From: Watersipora subatra
Taxonomy: Eukaryota; Bryozoa; Gymnolaemata; Cheilostomatida; Watersiporidae
DNA length: 64,000 nt
Assembly (NCBI RefSeq): GCF_963576615.1
Contig: NC_088708.1
Coordinates: forward strand, 66,132,672-66,196,671
Reading direction: 5' to 3'
The number at the start of each line of letters is the position of its first letter. Position 1 is the stretch's first letter. The notes under the pieces were generated by a model that saw only the letters and a list, made by a program, of their open reading frames with translations, had not been told where the DNA came from and did no database searches. Below are positions 36,101 through 48,100 of this stretch, piece after piece. Position numbers and translations under genes: made by a program.

Positions 36101-37414
36101 TCGGTTTCATGCTTCGGTTTTGCTATAACTTTTAGTCGACCTCATTAAAACCTTTTTTAACCTAATTCGACAAGAGATTCCGAGTGACGCAGTTCTTGAA
36201 AGTGACCTCTCGCATACTTGACCATTTAATGGCCATTGAAAGGACAAATTAAATTTTAGTACTGTACCTTTGGAGTGGCGTGACTTGAGCTGGTACATGT
36301 AGTGGGTAAAGCAGAAGAGCCAAAAAACGCATCAATGCTATTTATGTTACTGCACATTTGACAATAAACTTAATACGTAATGAAGTGAATTTTTGTTAGC
36401 GGGTTAAGAGAAGTTGTCAAGTTCTTGACCCTATGATTGGAGGGATCGCAACTCTAACTTTGGTACTGGTTTCAAAGGGAAAATACTACCGCTTTTCACG
36501 TGAGGAATGCTGAACTTAAAAAAATCGGTCATTGTATCTCTTTCAGGAGTTGTGAGAAAGTTTTTGTCCGACAGCATCTTTGTTTTTTCCACTTAATAAG
36601 CACACATACTGTCAAATCTGAATTTCAAGTGAAATTTATTGTTCAATTCCAATGGCAAAATATGATTCTTATGGCGAGGATGAAAAACCACAATGTTCCA
36701 CTTTGTAAGCCGGAAATATCGTGTATCAGGGACATCGTAACTCCAGGGCGCACTGTATTTACATTTGTTGCTTTGACATTTACTAATTGTACTTTATACC
36801 TGTATGCTTCTTTCTGTCTCTATGCCATCTCCCTGTACAGCTCCTAACTCTATACTGTCTAGCTGCACACATCTAACCTTCCATATTGTCCACCTGCCCA
36901 CTTTTTACCTTGTATACTGTCTCCTTAAACATCTACTTACACACCTACTTGTACCTGTATACCTGCTTTTCTGCTTGAACATCACCTATTTGTACATTAA
37001 CTTCTTGCATTTCTTTCAAGCAAACTCTCTATTCTTGTAGAAGTTGTCTTCTACTACTTTGTGCAGTATTTTTCAGAGTATTCTATTCACTAGTATTTTG
37101 AATAAATTTCTGTGGGTAAGTTGTTAAGTTCTTCATTTGCAGGTGTGCATACAGTTCTAAATGACTTGCTGCCTGCTGACACATACTATCGGTTCAACCC
37201 GTACATGTCAGAAGAATTTTTGCTAAATGAGATTCAAGAGGAACGACTGCAGCAAATGCAGTTTGAGACACAGCAGTATCTGCGGCGAAACGCCAGCAAG
37301 TTGAACCGAGCCGGTCAGCAATTGAGTGCATCTCGGTCTGTCCAGCAAAGACTTGGTGATTGGACAGCTGATTCATATTCAACCCTTGCGAGTCATCTTC
37401 CCTCGCTGGCTTGA
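26514..37414 (+). CDS. PNPLA8: PNPLA8/iPLA2-gamma-like patatin phospholipase, seven coding exons
   Basis: Encodes a calcium-independent phospholipase of the patatin family, about 583 residues. Exons: 26514-27140, 27379-27515, 28139-28282, 32254-32376, 34781-35030, 35223-35421 and 37143-37414. All introns are GT-AG and phases agree (0, 2, 2, 2, 0, 1). The catalytic fold is complete. A glycine-rich oxyanion loop DGGGTKGL is at about 250-257, the nucleophile Ser285 lies in GVSTG, and Asp428 of the Ser-Asp dyad lies in HQDGGVLNNNP. The end (LLPADTYYRFNP, then a charged helical tail) follows the PNPLA8 pattern closely. PNPLA8 enzymes release fatty acids from phospholipids at mitochondria and peroxisomes. 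The basic N terminus (RLTRALNPRWIASK) could be a mitochondrial presequence, but that is inference. The product is shorter than the roughly 780-residue human enzyme, mostly at the N terminus. Introns are heavily loaded with repeats. Confidence 0.93.
27379..27515 (+). CDS. PNPLA8: PNPLA8-like exon 2 (oxyanion loop)
   Basis: Encodes about 45 residues ending KILTIDGGGT, then two bases of a Lys codon before GTGAGT. The start is uncertain: AG at 27377-27378 gives the given start, and AG at 27371-27372 would add two residues (start 27373); both are in phase 0. The upstream basic stretch RQRERRLADTKK joins exon 1. The segment just before GIKIL is conserved in spacing with family members. Confidence 0.85.
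28139..28282 (+). CDS. PNPLA8: PNPLA8-like exon 3 (catalytic serine)
   Basis: Encodes GLVAIETLKQLEII, then LFDYICGVSTGG with the nucleophilic serine in G-x-S-x-G, and ends KLPLD plus two bases. The acceptor is TATCACAG and the donor AG/GTTAGT. No start codon is needed, so the exon is easily missed as an open frame. Confidence 0.96.
28477..29677 (+). mobile_element. hAT-superfamily element, decayed, 1201 bp
   Basis: The ends CAGGGTTGG and CCAACCCTG are inverted repeats, bounded by a perfect 8-bp duplication GAGCGTTT at 28469-28476 and 29678-29685. Subterminal regions are packed with GGTTTAAACC palindromes and AAAAACCGGTTT words, the sort of array transposases bind. Near the middle lies an open frame with a BED-type zinc-finger start. 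Most of the transposase is missing, so the copy cannot move by itself. The perfect duplication suggests insertion was not ancient. Confidence 0.92.
29030..29326 (+). pseudogene. Remnant of hAT transposase, BED zinc-finger part
   Basis: A 98-codon frame whose residues 7-50 (DPVWQFFTRT, then KAKCKRCAVV and a following H...C) look like the N-terminal BED finger of hAT transposases: aromatic residues before a C-x2-C pair. The catalytic RNase-H-like domain and dimerisation region are absent; the frame stops about 350 bp before the element's 3' end. It is a truncated remnant that could at most give a small DNA-binding peptide. Confidence 0.75.
29810..32217. repeat. 24-bp minisatellite, 100 copies
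   Basis: One hundred consecutive 24-bp units that begin TTGGTTAGAGTTC and end ATCCTAAAGGC, with an 8-base partial unit at the end. Only three variant types occur: GAGCTC for GAGTTC, TTCGAG for TTAGAG, and TTAGGG for TTAGAG. Units 12-67 are identical, about 1.3 kb. Because 24 is a multiple of three and the unit has no stop in some frames, the array is open on both strands for over 840 codons. Those frames are products of periodicity, not genes. The array is wholly intronic and ends 36 bp before exon 4. Confidence 0.98.
32254..32376 (+). CDS. PNPLA8: PNPLA8-like exon 4
   Basis: Encodes CEEVYKDCSQKIF, then RGTLAG and HSYYDMAIWEGIL, and ends in two bases of an Arg codon before GTAACT. The segment after PLD in exon 3 continues as in PNPLA8 proteins (a CEE-Y pattern, later a YD...W..IL pattern). 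The acceptor is ATGGCAG. The frame upstream of the acceptor stays open right through the minisatellite. Confidence 0.93.
32377..34780. other. PNPLA8-like intron 4 (2.4 kb)
   Basis: Begins GTAACT and ends GTTCTTCAG. Between about 32930 and 33270 the sequence repeats loose words such as TGGTAACTCTATTG and CTGAGACT, an old degenerate tandem repeat. The rest is dominated by the 839-bp foldback element at 33589-34427. Confidence 0.75.
33589..34427. mobile_element. 839-bp foldback element with long inverted repeats
   Basis: About 130 bp at the left end (33589-33720) is repeated in inverted orientation at the right end (34298-34427) with roughly 90 percent identity. Landmarks are ACTTGCAACAAAATTCACAT at the tips and AAATATGTGGAAATGTGATT further in. 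The flanks ATTTAAAG (33581-33588) and ATTTAAAA (34428-34435) could be an 8-bp target duplication with one change. The centre has no coding frame. This is a non-autonomous DNA transposon; its superfamily is not certain. Confidence 0.85.
34781..35030 (+). CDS. PNPLA8: PNPLA8-like exon 5
   Basis: Encodes 83 residues from DELGTETSML through YVFRNYNH to AIRASSAAPGYF and HIHQ. The RASSAAPGYF stretch is a strong patatin-family signature near the active site. The acceptor CTTCAG supplies the base that completes Arg344; the donor is CAG/GTAGGT, phase 0. Confidence 0.96.
35223..35421 (+). CDS. PNPLA8: PNPLA8-like exon 6 (catalytic aspartate)
   Basis: Starts with GATGGAGGA, the DGG motif that supplies the dyad aspartate, then VLNNNPTAIALHEAK, LQCIVSVGNGRYEP and HSATNTE. 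The acceptor is AATGCAG, the donor GAAG/GTAAGT, phase 1. Reading past the donor stays open for another 85 codons through a short intronic repeat. Confidence 0.96.
35445..35564. repeat. 24-bp tandem repeat, five copies
   Basis: Five units starting CTCAGTATATGGGCTATACA and ending AGCC, the first copy slightly diverged. They begin 24 bp after the exon 6 donor site. The array is open in several frames on both strands, which explains overlapping open frames here. The sequence is unrelated to the larger 24-bp array of the same gene. Confidence 0.97.
35565..37142. other. Rest of PNPLA8-like intron 6
   Basis: AT-rich, no supported gene. Around 36840-37010 it is pyrimidine-rich with repeated CACCTGCC/CATCTACTTAC-like words, a loose low-complexity stretch that could serve as an extended pyrimidine tract. 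The intron ends TTTGCAG. Confidence 0.6.
37143..37414 (+). CDS. PNPLA8: PNPLA8-like exon 7 (C-terminal, with stop)
   Basis: Encodes the last 89 residues. VHTVLNDLLPADTYYRFNP matches the conserved PNPLA8 tail; a charged amphipathic helix with ERLQQMQFETQQYL follows, and the protein ends LPSLA before TGA. The Gly codon split across the junction gives the correct phase. Confidence 0.95.
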
Positions 37415-39070
37415 AGTTGTCTTCCTCTTAACTTTTAATGCCGAATATTTCACTCTGTAATTTGGTCAGTTGTTCAAGGAGTATTATATTGTTAACGGCT
37501 GCATGCCTTTCAATCTCAAATGATGTATTTATTTTTAATTCTTATAGATGACGGGTTGTGAAACAAATAGTTCTATTTTTAGTTATTTTGATACATTTCA
37601 GCTTTAAGATATTCTCTAAGGCAATAATTTCTTGTAATGAATGCTAGCTTTCAATCATTTGTTTACTGCAGTATTTACAGCTCCGTATACACAGTTATAT
37701 GTTCTATATAAAATATAATTATTTTATTTTTGTTTAATATGGCTGGATATCGTTGTACATTGTAGTTGTAGCAGACGAACTGGTTGGATGTTCCCTTTTC
37801 TCCTATTACATTATTATACACTTTCAAACATTTCAACTACATGGTTGCTATTGCTTCAAAAGTGTACCACTGGAGTGGTAAGATTGTCGTCAGTGAGCAT
37901 ACAAGTCAAACAACTAGACGTAGGTCTGCTGGAATGACGGGATAAAAATTTTAAAAACCTTTATAATAAACAATGTAACTAAAATTTGTAGCGCAATACA
38001 TAACCTACACAGAATATAAGAACGCTTTACAAGATTAAAATATTCACCATAAGCATAAAAAATGATTTGCAACCAATTGTGAAGCTCAGAGATGGAGGCC
38101 ATTTGGACAATAGATCAAACTGAAATTCTGTCAGCATGGTTAAAGGAATACTAAATACAAAGCAGGTAAAAACTCTAGTTTAGTCAAAAAAAATTAAAAA
38201 TAGTAAATTTATATCGATAATGTAAAGATTATACATATATAAAGATATATAGGTATGTACATATACAGAGTACATACATATGGTATAAGCATACACATAT
38301 CAGATCCGATAAATGCGCAGTTGTCCACCCTTGAAGGCGTTAAAAAGCAAAGTGAAACTACACATGTGTAACAATAACTACGCATCAATTCAATCTACAC
38401 GTTACTATTGTTATTATTGCTTATATATAACAAAAAATAATTTTATCAAATTTAAATTTTATAAAAACAGTGTGTATTAAATTGTTATATATTATATTCA
38501 ATACAACAAATTTGAACGAATCGATAGTTTTTACGCGAAACAACACAATGTAAGCTGTTTTTCACGCACGCGAATGCTCATTGGTTGCTTACTGCAAAAA
38601 TTAACGTTTGATCTGTTTATGAATGGAATCAATCTGTAGTTTAGTAGTAGTAATGAAGTCATCACTAGATGGAAGTTACCGCAATTAGCGAAAGATATAG
38701 CCACCGGACACAGAAACGATAATTGCAAATTATTGGATGTTCGGTCGATGCAGCTAAACTATGTGCGTAATCGCTAGTAGAACATAATTTCAGAACATTG
38801 CGAGCTTATTGCTTTACTTATTTGTCATATCGAATTAGAACACTCACGAGTAAGTTAATTATCTAGAATGTTTTAGTACTCATACTACTATTTACTAATT
38901 TCTATGATTATATCAGCTGCGTTTATTTTAGTTTGCTTGAATCCATACGTTCAATTTGCGTCGTTTTAAATAAATTTGATCATTCTTTGTATTATATAAT
39001 TTGCAGGTTAAAGGGAGTAAAGGATCTGCTCTGCTGATGCTTTTGGATTATGCCCATGCTTTAATGTGAA
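37415..39070. other. Spacer between PNPLA8-like and TMEM132 genes
   Basis: Includes the 3' untranslated region of the phospholipase gene; an AATAAA at 37965-37970 is a weak candidate poly(A) signal. A TATACATATA-rich stretch lies at about 38230-38300. The TMEM132 promoter and any 5' untranslated exon must lie in the last kilobase. No other gene is supported. Confidence 0.55.
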
Positions 39071-39140
39071 ATGCATTCAAGAACAGGATTGAAGTTTGAT
39101 GTTACGTTATGCTTAGCGTGTATTTTTACTGCAGCCAAAG
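39071..39140 (+). CDS. TMEM132: TMEM132 exon 1 (signal peptide)
   Basis: ATG preceded in frame by TAA only nine bases upstream, so this start is the first possible. It encodes a 23-residue signal sequence with hydrophobic core VTLCLACIF and ends AAAG/GTACGC in phase 1, matching exon 2. Too short to be seen as an open frame; recognised by phase and signal-peptide character. Confidence 0.82.
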
Positions 39141-42100
39141 GTACGCCTTAGCAAAATTATAGAATATGTGCCAAAATATAATTTCATATTAACTTTCCTC
39201 TTTATCATGTTGACGCTTTGTGGTTTTAAAATTGTGATAGGAGAGCTTGAATCGTGATAGGTTTATTCGTAGCAGAAACTGTCGTGCAAAACCGAGTAAA
39301 AATATGTGACATGGAAGAGATGAGATTGAGAAGGTTATAGATGATACATTTAAGCTTGAAGCAATTAAGTTTTATCATTAACAGATATTCATAATATGAA
39401 TCACTATACTTTTTTGCCATTCGCACAAACTAATAAGCACAATCTACTGCCATTTTCGTTACAGTTTATCGCTTCTGCATAATATTGCCACACTACATGC
39501 AATTTTGTATCTATATTTGTCTGTCTATTTGAAAAGTTCTAATAAACTAGATTAAATGTATCAGAGTGCTGGGATAATCAATAACTTCATTTCCCTTTAA
39601 ATAGGCCAGTCAAATATAGCCTTCCGGCTGGTTATTATCTACATTCTTATACCTACTTTGCAGAGTTTATTTCAAATAAACTTGTTTGATAGAAACATAA
39701 GATTAAGTGCCAAATCAATAAATGTATCAGTGGAAGTGTATAAATTGGCAGATGTCTGTATAATCAGTTGTATGGCCTCAGCTTTTGATTGCTTTGTGTC
39801 GTGTGGACACTGTTTTATACATGTGTTAGAATATCTTCTAAAATGGGGTTCAGTAGATCAGGTTATAGCCTGATAGCAGGCTACCAATAACCTTTCAAGT
39901 TAATAACCTTTTCTGTCATTTACGGACACCAGATAACAAGTACTTACAGAGGTCGACATATTCTTCAATGCGTGCACTCTTAACCATAATCCATACACCA
40001 GTTTTCACTGATTTGCTTTTAGGTGCAGTATTTAGTGACAATCTGAAAGTTGCAAGTGGCAATGGCTTCCTGGTCAATTCCATTCTCCCTACTCGCTACC
40101 CTGTTGACAGCCAGTTAAAAGAGACAGAGCAATTCTATATTTACAATCAAAATTCTGCCACCAAGGTGACAGCACGCTTCGGAGGCTTGGTGGCAGAACA
40201 GAACATAAGCTACGCTCTCAATGATTACAGTGGCGCTGACCCTCTTTCCCTCAAAGTCAGCAGTGTCGATGATGGTGCAAACATTACTGCCCATCTTGTT
40301 CAGACCACCGTAACTCACACTAATCCGAATCTCAAAGTACTTATACATAGCGACAAGAAACTGGAGAGGGACAGGTGTGCGAGGGTTTTTGCTAAAAGAG
40401 GTGACGTCGAAACTGTATCCGAGTTTTGTATTTTGAGGAATGACTCTCATGACAGTCGTAATAAAGGTCATGCTGTCATTTGCATGGCAACTGTGCCGCT
40501 GCCATATGAGTGGTGGTCGTCAAGGAACATCGATGTTTATTATGACATTCACGAAGCGGCATTTTGTACAACAACCTCTAACTACATTCGTAACCCGTCG
40601 TACACACTGCCAGAGGAGGCTTATTATATAGGAGAGGCAGTTTTAATGTTTGATGACAGACATGGGGCGAAAGAGATAACTGAGGATGCTAATATTGGAC
40701 TCTCAATTCCTGCGAGGTCACAACAGCCAGGCAGCAAGTTTCAGACAGCTATCAAATTGCATCCTGATTCTCCGCTGAAAATATTTGTTGTCAGGTAATT
40801 TATCCATCTGTTCAGATCTCTATGCACCCTATTATTGATCAATGCATTCAGTATGACCTAGTAGAAGATGGCCAGTCATCTAGCTGAATGAATCAAACTA
40901 GTGGGCTTGCTTACAATTTATCATCCTTACCTACAGACTTGACCACAAAAGTCTTTTGCGATAGTTGCTTCTGGGTTCCTTGTAGCTGTGGCTAAGTTTC
41001 CAAACTCAGTTTTAATATTGAAGCCCTGTTTGAAGTTGTAATATTAGCTGTAGTACTTTCTCCAAACCTGACGATTGTGTAATTGACCACGTAGTTGGCA
41101 AAGTGCAACAGATTCTAGAAAGAAAGACAACTTTTAGCAGAGTTCAACTGAACTAAGACAGGTAGGGCTAGGTATGGAATTACAGTAGGTGTTCCGAGAG
41201 CTTCATGTGTTAGAAATAATTACTAAAATTTATAGTAGATCATAAATGCAGTAATGGAAGGCCTTGGTAAGGATTAGCATGAGCTATATGCAGAAACTAG
41301 TAAAAATGCAGTTAGTAGTTGCTAAAGTATAGGAGAGATATAGCAAGTATAGGGGGTGGTTGGCAAGATATAGCAGGTGTTATGAAATTTAAAAAGCTGT
41401 TGGGCCAAAGTATGGTGCAATTTTGAATAGGTAATCATATTAAGTAGTGTATAACATGTGCTAGGCAGAGTACAGCAGGTGTTTGTTAAGATATGGCAGG
41501 TATTAGGTGAGGTACAGGAGATGTTTGGCAAGGTGCAGGAGATGTTAGTCAAGGTACAAGAGATGTTAGTCAAGGTACAGGAGATGTTAGGCAAGGTACA
41601 AGAGATATTAGGTAAGGTACAGCAGGTGTTAGGTAAGGTACAGCAGGTGTTAGGTAAGGTACAGGAGATGTTAGGCAAGGTACAGGAGATGTTAGTCAAG
41701 GTACAAGAGATGTTAGTCAAGGTACAGGAGATGTTAGGCAAGGTACAGGAGATGTTAGGCAAGGTACAGGAGGTGTTAGGTGAGGTACAGGAGATGTTAG
41801 TCAATGTACAAGAGATGTTAGGCAAGGTACAGGAGATGTTAGGCAAGGTACAAGAGGTGTTAGTCCAGGTACAGGAGATGTTAGTTCAGGTACAGGAGAT
41901 GTTAGGCAAGGTACAGGAGATGTTAGGCAAGGTACAGGAGGTGTTAGGCTAGTCACAGCAGGTGTTAGGCAAGGTGCAGGAGGCATTAAGCAAGGTATGG
42001 AGGGCACTAGGCAAGGTGTTGTTGTGAAGCCCCAGTGGAGTGGCTTGCCGTTCATAACTCACAACAGGATATTAATTGCTCAGTCCTTGACAAGGCTCAA

Positions 42101-45100
42101 GTTTATATCTGATGAAATTCACGACATGAAACAACATCAAAGACACGGGCGATAATGTTGAATATTGTCTGGGCATTCAGGGTAATAAATCCTAGATGAA
42201 ATAGCTACAGTGCCTATTGTGAATAAAGCAATGTTAGCTTGTGGTCAATCGACTAACATGGCTTGAAGGTTGAGACATGATCAGCCTCTATCTATCCTGA
42301 AGCTACCGCTGGTTGTGCCCAGCTAGTTTTCTCAATGATTATTGTAAAGGATATACCGCTTAATATTCACCCAGCAAATAGTTGTAGGGAGAACTTCAAA
42401 ATGGTTTGCTGTTAAGCCAATTGATGTACTGTTCATAGCTGTGAAAAATGCACTAGCCCTCTTTTATCTTAAGTGCAGTTCCTATAAGATAATATTGGGC
42501 CAAGTGTGTTTGGTAAAGCGTGAGATCATAGCACATAAATATACAGATTCATACCAATTGATGGGAAGCCTTTTAGAAGGCGCCATATCAAAGTTTTTGA
42601 AGGCTGTGAATTGCAATTTTTGTCATTTGGTGGTTCCAAACAAGAAACTGTGGGACTATTGCGTGTTTCAGGGTTGACTGCGGAGATGGTCTGTCACTCA
42701 AATCTGTCGAGAGTGCGGATGAAGAACGATGGACAATCCGCACGCAGAGGTCTGGCGGTGGCAGCATCGTTGACATTGAGGCATCCTTGAAGGAAGGCCT
42801 CTCTCCTTCATCTAAGTAAGTCAACTTTCACAAGGAATTCTAAATCCAACCAGCCAGTATAGCTAAATACCCCACATCATGAAAGTCGCTAGAGAATATT
42901 TTACTTGTTGTATGATCACCGCATGTAAAGAAATAGGAAAGACGTCTTATTAGAATAGCAGATTCTGCTATGAAAAATGTTGCAGAGAGCAAAGGCTACA
43001 AAAGGCCTAATGCTTCCAAGGACAAATTCTGCAGATGGCGAATTCTGCAAAGGGTAAATACTACAAAGGGTAAATGCTACAGCATATACCACAGCATCTT
43101 CTACAAAGCATGCTATCTAAATTGTTATTGATCTCCACCCAAATTATCAGTCTCGGGTAGAAAATAATGGTCATTCACCTTCAAGTGTTTGTCTATCAAA
43201 TAATGTGAACCAATGAGGTATGTGCTGATGGAGCAAGGAAAAGTAATTTGCTTTATAAATCAGCACAATCATCTGTTTATGTCTTTTGATTGGCCAGACC
43301 TACTCATGTTGTGACATCACGGCAATGTTCTGCAACTTAGCCTCGTGATAAAAAGTTAGCTTTCAAACTGTGGGGCTCGTGCCGTAGTTGAGGTGTCTTA
43401 GCTCAAATGACAAGAAAAAATTAAGCAGAAATGATTTACCTGCCCCATGAAGCTTCTTCAGGTCAGCAGTGTTCTTTGTGCAATATTGTAGGTTTTCCTT
43501 CATTCTCTTGCACGCTCCAGAACATGAAGTATGCAAGAATAATGGTAAAGTCTAGGGTGACATTAGACTGCACTCTAAGTTTTATATTTGTTATCTGCTT
43601 TTCATTTTTGCTACATTTATCACATTCACTGAATTGATTTATACTTTCACCGCAGTTCATCTACCTTAGCGAATACGACAACATTTACTTTGTAAAAAAG
43701 TGATGATGCTCGAATCCTGACTTCCGAAATAGCTGGCAGCTTTGAATGCTGTACCATAAGGGTGTTTTCTTCTCGATGCTTTATATAGATTATTGATTTT
43801 TAATAATACCCACGAGGGTTGTATGCCTACCAGCTACATTATTAATCTCATTTTTAATTACGTTTTTATTTTTATTATCCGTTTCCAAAAATACCATTTC
43901 AATAACTTTGATAAAAGAGAAAAGTGAGCTTGACATTGACAAGTTAGTGTCTGAGAAATGCGTAGGCATTCCTAGCGATGTCGGATTTTTAATTCATCTA
44001 GCTCTTGCTTACATTTATGTCTACAAAACATTAAATACTCAACTGAGCAGCTACCTAAAACCTAGAAAAAATTTACAATGCTATGCCATGTAAAACATCC
44101 ACACTACAAATCACGCCGACAAAATATGAACATTAGGAACTAAGGCTACAGAAGTTGCCTAGATAAGCGACCTTTGCTAAGTTGAAATGTTAGCTCCTCA
44201 GAGTGCCCTAGTAAATGTAATGCCCATAGAATGAGGGAAGGCAATTATGGCTGCGAGGTTGAGTATTGTTTAGCGCTGATGCCAAGCAGCAGGGAGATGG
44301 ATGGGTTTCATAAAGGCTTCATGCAGGTAGAGCCACATTCTCCACTAGTCATTGTGTAAGCAGAGCACTAGTTCTATCACTTTTCATTCATGCTAGGGAA
44401 CCCTCATATGCCCTCCTTTCTCCCAGAATTCCTAGCTATAAATTTTGGATAAATATTGGACTGATTTTTTTGCAGCCATCCATTTCCTAATTCATCATCT
44501 TTCTCGTCATGTGTCCCCTGCTGCTTAGATCATAAAATGGTGTTTATTTAGCCATTTCTGGTGAGATTTGTTCTCAGATAGTGCAAGTGAAGTAGAGTCT
44601 ACCAGCTACTGTATCGATGACTAACTGCTTACAAATATGCTAACGACGAAACTCTTTTCTATCAATATACTGCAATAATTCTTGGCAGCGAGCTTGATGT
44701 TGAAACTCAACATCAACTATTAATAATATTTTATTATTAGGCTGCCGTGTTGACATGTTCTAATAGAACTGCAATAAGTGGCTTTTGCTTCCCTTTAGAA
44801 TGCAGGAGATAGTCTTGTGCGAGTTTCAAGTTGCCAAGTCAATGATCCAGCTGGAAGGAAAGATCAAGTGGAGCATTCAATATTTGGCGAGACCGGAAGA
44901 CGATCATTTTTACCAGCAGACGATAGAGACAAGCATTCCCATCTCAAAAGCAGACCAAGTAACGCATCTCGTCGCCGTACTAAAGGTGTGTTTGGTGACT
45001 TAGCAAGAGTAACCCGAAAGTAACTTGTCCCATGTATGTCTTATCCTGCAAGAAACTTGGTCCGATCATCTGGCAGGGTTGCACTAACTGCCCTCTTTGT

Positions 45101-48100
45101 CTCTAGCGCATCTCTGTTTCTAATCATCTCCTCACTTTGACCTCTATAGCCTAGCTGTCGGTGTGCTGACCCAGAATGACACTTTGAGATGTCAGCATGG
45201 CGAACGGCTATTGAGGACAGCATATAAATAATTGTTTCGAGTGGAATATAAAGGTGTGCCTTGTCAAGTATCTCAGCTTAGAAACGCCGCTACACCGCTT
45301 CACATGTGGGTTGTCATCGTTTCAAGTCAGTTCGATATAAATAGCTGGCTATTTCTATCGCTCGACTCAAGTTTATTTTGCTAGTAAGTGCACTTACATG
45401 CTTGCGCCCTGACTGCACTACCACAATAGACACTGCAATTTCAATTATTGAAAGATTTCATGAGAACCACTAAAATGTTTATCTAGCCTGCACAAGTTTA
45501 ACCTGTATTGTTTTACTGGCTACTTGGGAAGAAGGTTTATGCCCGAGCACAATCTATCATACGATCTACCATGCTCCTATTTGGATTTTACTAACTATTC
45601 AACTTGGAGACAGAATAAAAGTTTGGCAGCTTTAAACGCAAGACGTGACCATGATTTAAAAAATCAATAAAAAAAGAGTTGAAAATTTTTTTAATTAAAA
45701 GTGTACCCAAGAAAGTTTTCCAAAAATATCATAGCATATCATAGAATACCATAGAATATCATAGCATATCATAGCATATCATAGCATATCATAGCATATC
45801 ATAGAATATCATAGAATATCATAGAATATCATAGCATATCATAGAATATCATAGAATATCATAGAATATCATAGAATATCATAGCATATCATAGAATATC
45901 ATAGAATACCATAGCATATCATAGCATATCATAGCATATCATAGAATATCATAGCATACCATAGAATATCATAGCATATCATAGGCTATAATATCATAGC
46001 ATATCATAGAATATCATAGAATATCATAGCATACCATAGAATATCATAGCATATCATAGGCTATAATATCATAGAATATCATAGCATATCATAGAATATT
46101 ATAGCATATCATAGAATATCATAGCATATCATAGAATATCATAGAATACCATAGCATATCATAGAATATCATAGAATATCATAGCATACCATAGAATATC
46201 ATAGAATATCATAGAATATCATAGCATATCATAGCATATCATAGAATATCATAGAATATCATAGAATACCATAGCATATCATAGAATATCATAGAATATC
46301 ATAGCATACCATAGAATATCATAGCATATCATAGGCTATAATATCATAGCATATCATAGAATATCATAGCATATCATAGAATATCATAGCATATCATAGA
46401 ATATCATAGAATATCATAGCATATCATAGAATATTATAGCATATCATAGAATATCATAGAATATCATAGGGTGCAAAGAAATCGTTTGAGTATTTTATAT
46501 TTGCTATGACATTACTTGGCAAGGCAGAGAATTCTTTCATGTGGATGTTAGTCTTGCCCATGAAATTAAAGGCGCTGTATAATATAATTCCTTTACTAAT
46601 GATTTAAAGGTCGTATGCTGCTAGCGCTAGCTATATTTAAAAATACTAAATGAATGTATGCCAATGGATGGCTGGGCATCCTTGTATCACAGCTATACAT
46701 GACAACCTCTAACAATCATCTCGTGCTACATGTAGATATTTTAAAGTTCTAGCCACTTAAAGCGACAGTGATTGTCTCGGTAAGCTCAGTTGTGAATCGG
46801 TTCATAAGAATAAGTTATGCATTGTTACAAATCTTCATGGAGCAGCCTTTGAACAGCTTATTGTTCAATTTTATTCCGTGATGTTGTCAATGCTTGAAAT
46901 TTTATAGCTTCTAATTTCATCATTGTTGCATTTTAGGAGTACCGGATGGCTCTTATCTGTTGTTTGAGTATGTAGTCTGGTCAAAGCAAGCAGAAAGCTT
47001 ATCGCTTTATAATCGTATAACAAGCGTAAGAATGCGCAGCAACATATTCAGACGCCTCTATCAAGAAAAGCTCTGTTGACTCAAAATGAACATAGAATTG
47101 ATGGGTGCCATTTAGTTTAGCCATTTCAGACGCATGAAAGATGATTTCATGAGGCGCAGCACAATGGTGCAGTGTTAAAGAATTTAATCTGCTCCATAAC
47201 CCTTACTCATATATCATCAGAAAGACGCGTGTGTGCTCATCCCTTTCTACCACTCCTTCCCACAATTCCTCGTCCTATGCATTCTTAATGGTTGTCAAGC
47301 ATCTGTCTGCCAGCCTGTTTACTAGTTTGCGATGTTTTAGCTTGTATGTAGGTAATTTATAACTATATTGGTTGTCGATGATGTAGGCTTTTCTTATCTT
47401 TAGCAAATCCTCTCAGTTCTCTAATATTTTTTTTGAGCCCCAGGCGGTATTTTAACAAACGGTTGGATGCAGCTGTAACTGCAAAACTGGTTGCTTAAAA
47501 ATAAAAACTGCAAAATAAAACAGATTTTAAAAAAATTCTGATTAGCTGAATCAGGACTACACTATATAGCGTTTAATTGAATATACACTCACCTGAATTG
47601 AGCCTTATTCAACCACGCTGTTAGTCCAGTGGCTATTTAAACTTGAGTGAAATCATTATCCAATCAAATTTTAAAGCATAGTTGCTTATACAGACACGTC
47701 TCTACTCTACCTAGAAATTTAGTTTGGTTTGTATGTTCAAATCATCATCTATTGGAAGAAGTATTCCCATAAAAATATACAGTATTCATTTAATTCGTTC
47801 CACAGCCTAACCGTCTAAAGATAAATACTGGAGGTAATTACGCATTGGTAAAAATTAAACAAATACATCATGTAGAACTATGTAACAAATACATCATGTA
47901 GAACTATGTAACAAATACATCATGTAGAACTATGTAACAAATACATCATGTAGAACTATGTAACAAATACATCATGTAGAACTATGTAACAAATACATCA
48001 TGTAGAACTATGTAACAAATGCATCATGTAGAACTATGTAACAAATACATCATGTAGAACTATGTAACAAATACATCATGTAGAACTATGTAACAAATAC

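Noticed and set aside
39968-40022. An apparent start codon upstream of TMEM132 exon 2
   Set aside because: The stretch up to 40022 is the end of intron 1 with a CTTTTAG acceptor, and a signal-peptide exon with the right phase exists at 39071-39140.
41322-42055. Several long frames on both strands (VQEMLGK and CTLPNIS repeats)
   Set aside because: These are artefacts of the 21-bp minisatellite in TMEM132 intron 2.
45725-46470. CRISPR-like regular repeats
   Set aside because: The repeats are directly adjacent decamers without unique spacers, in a eukaryotic intron.
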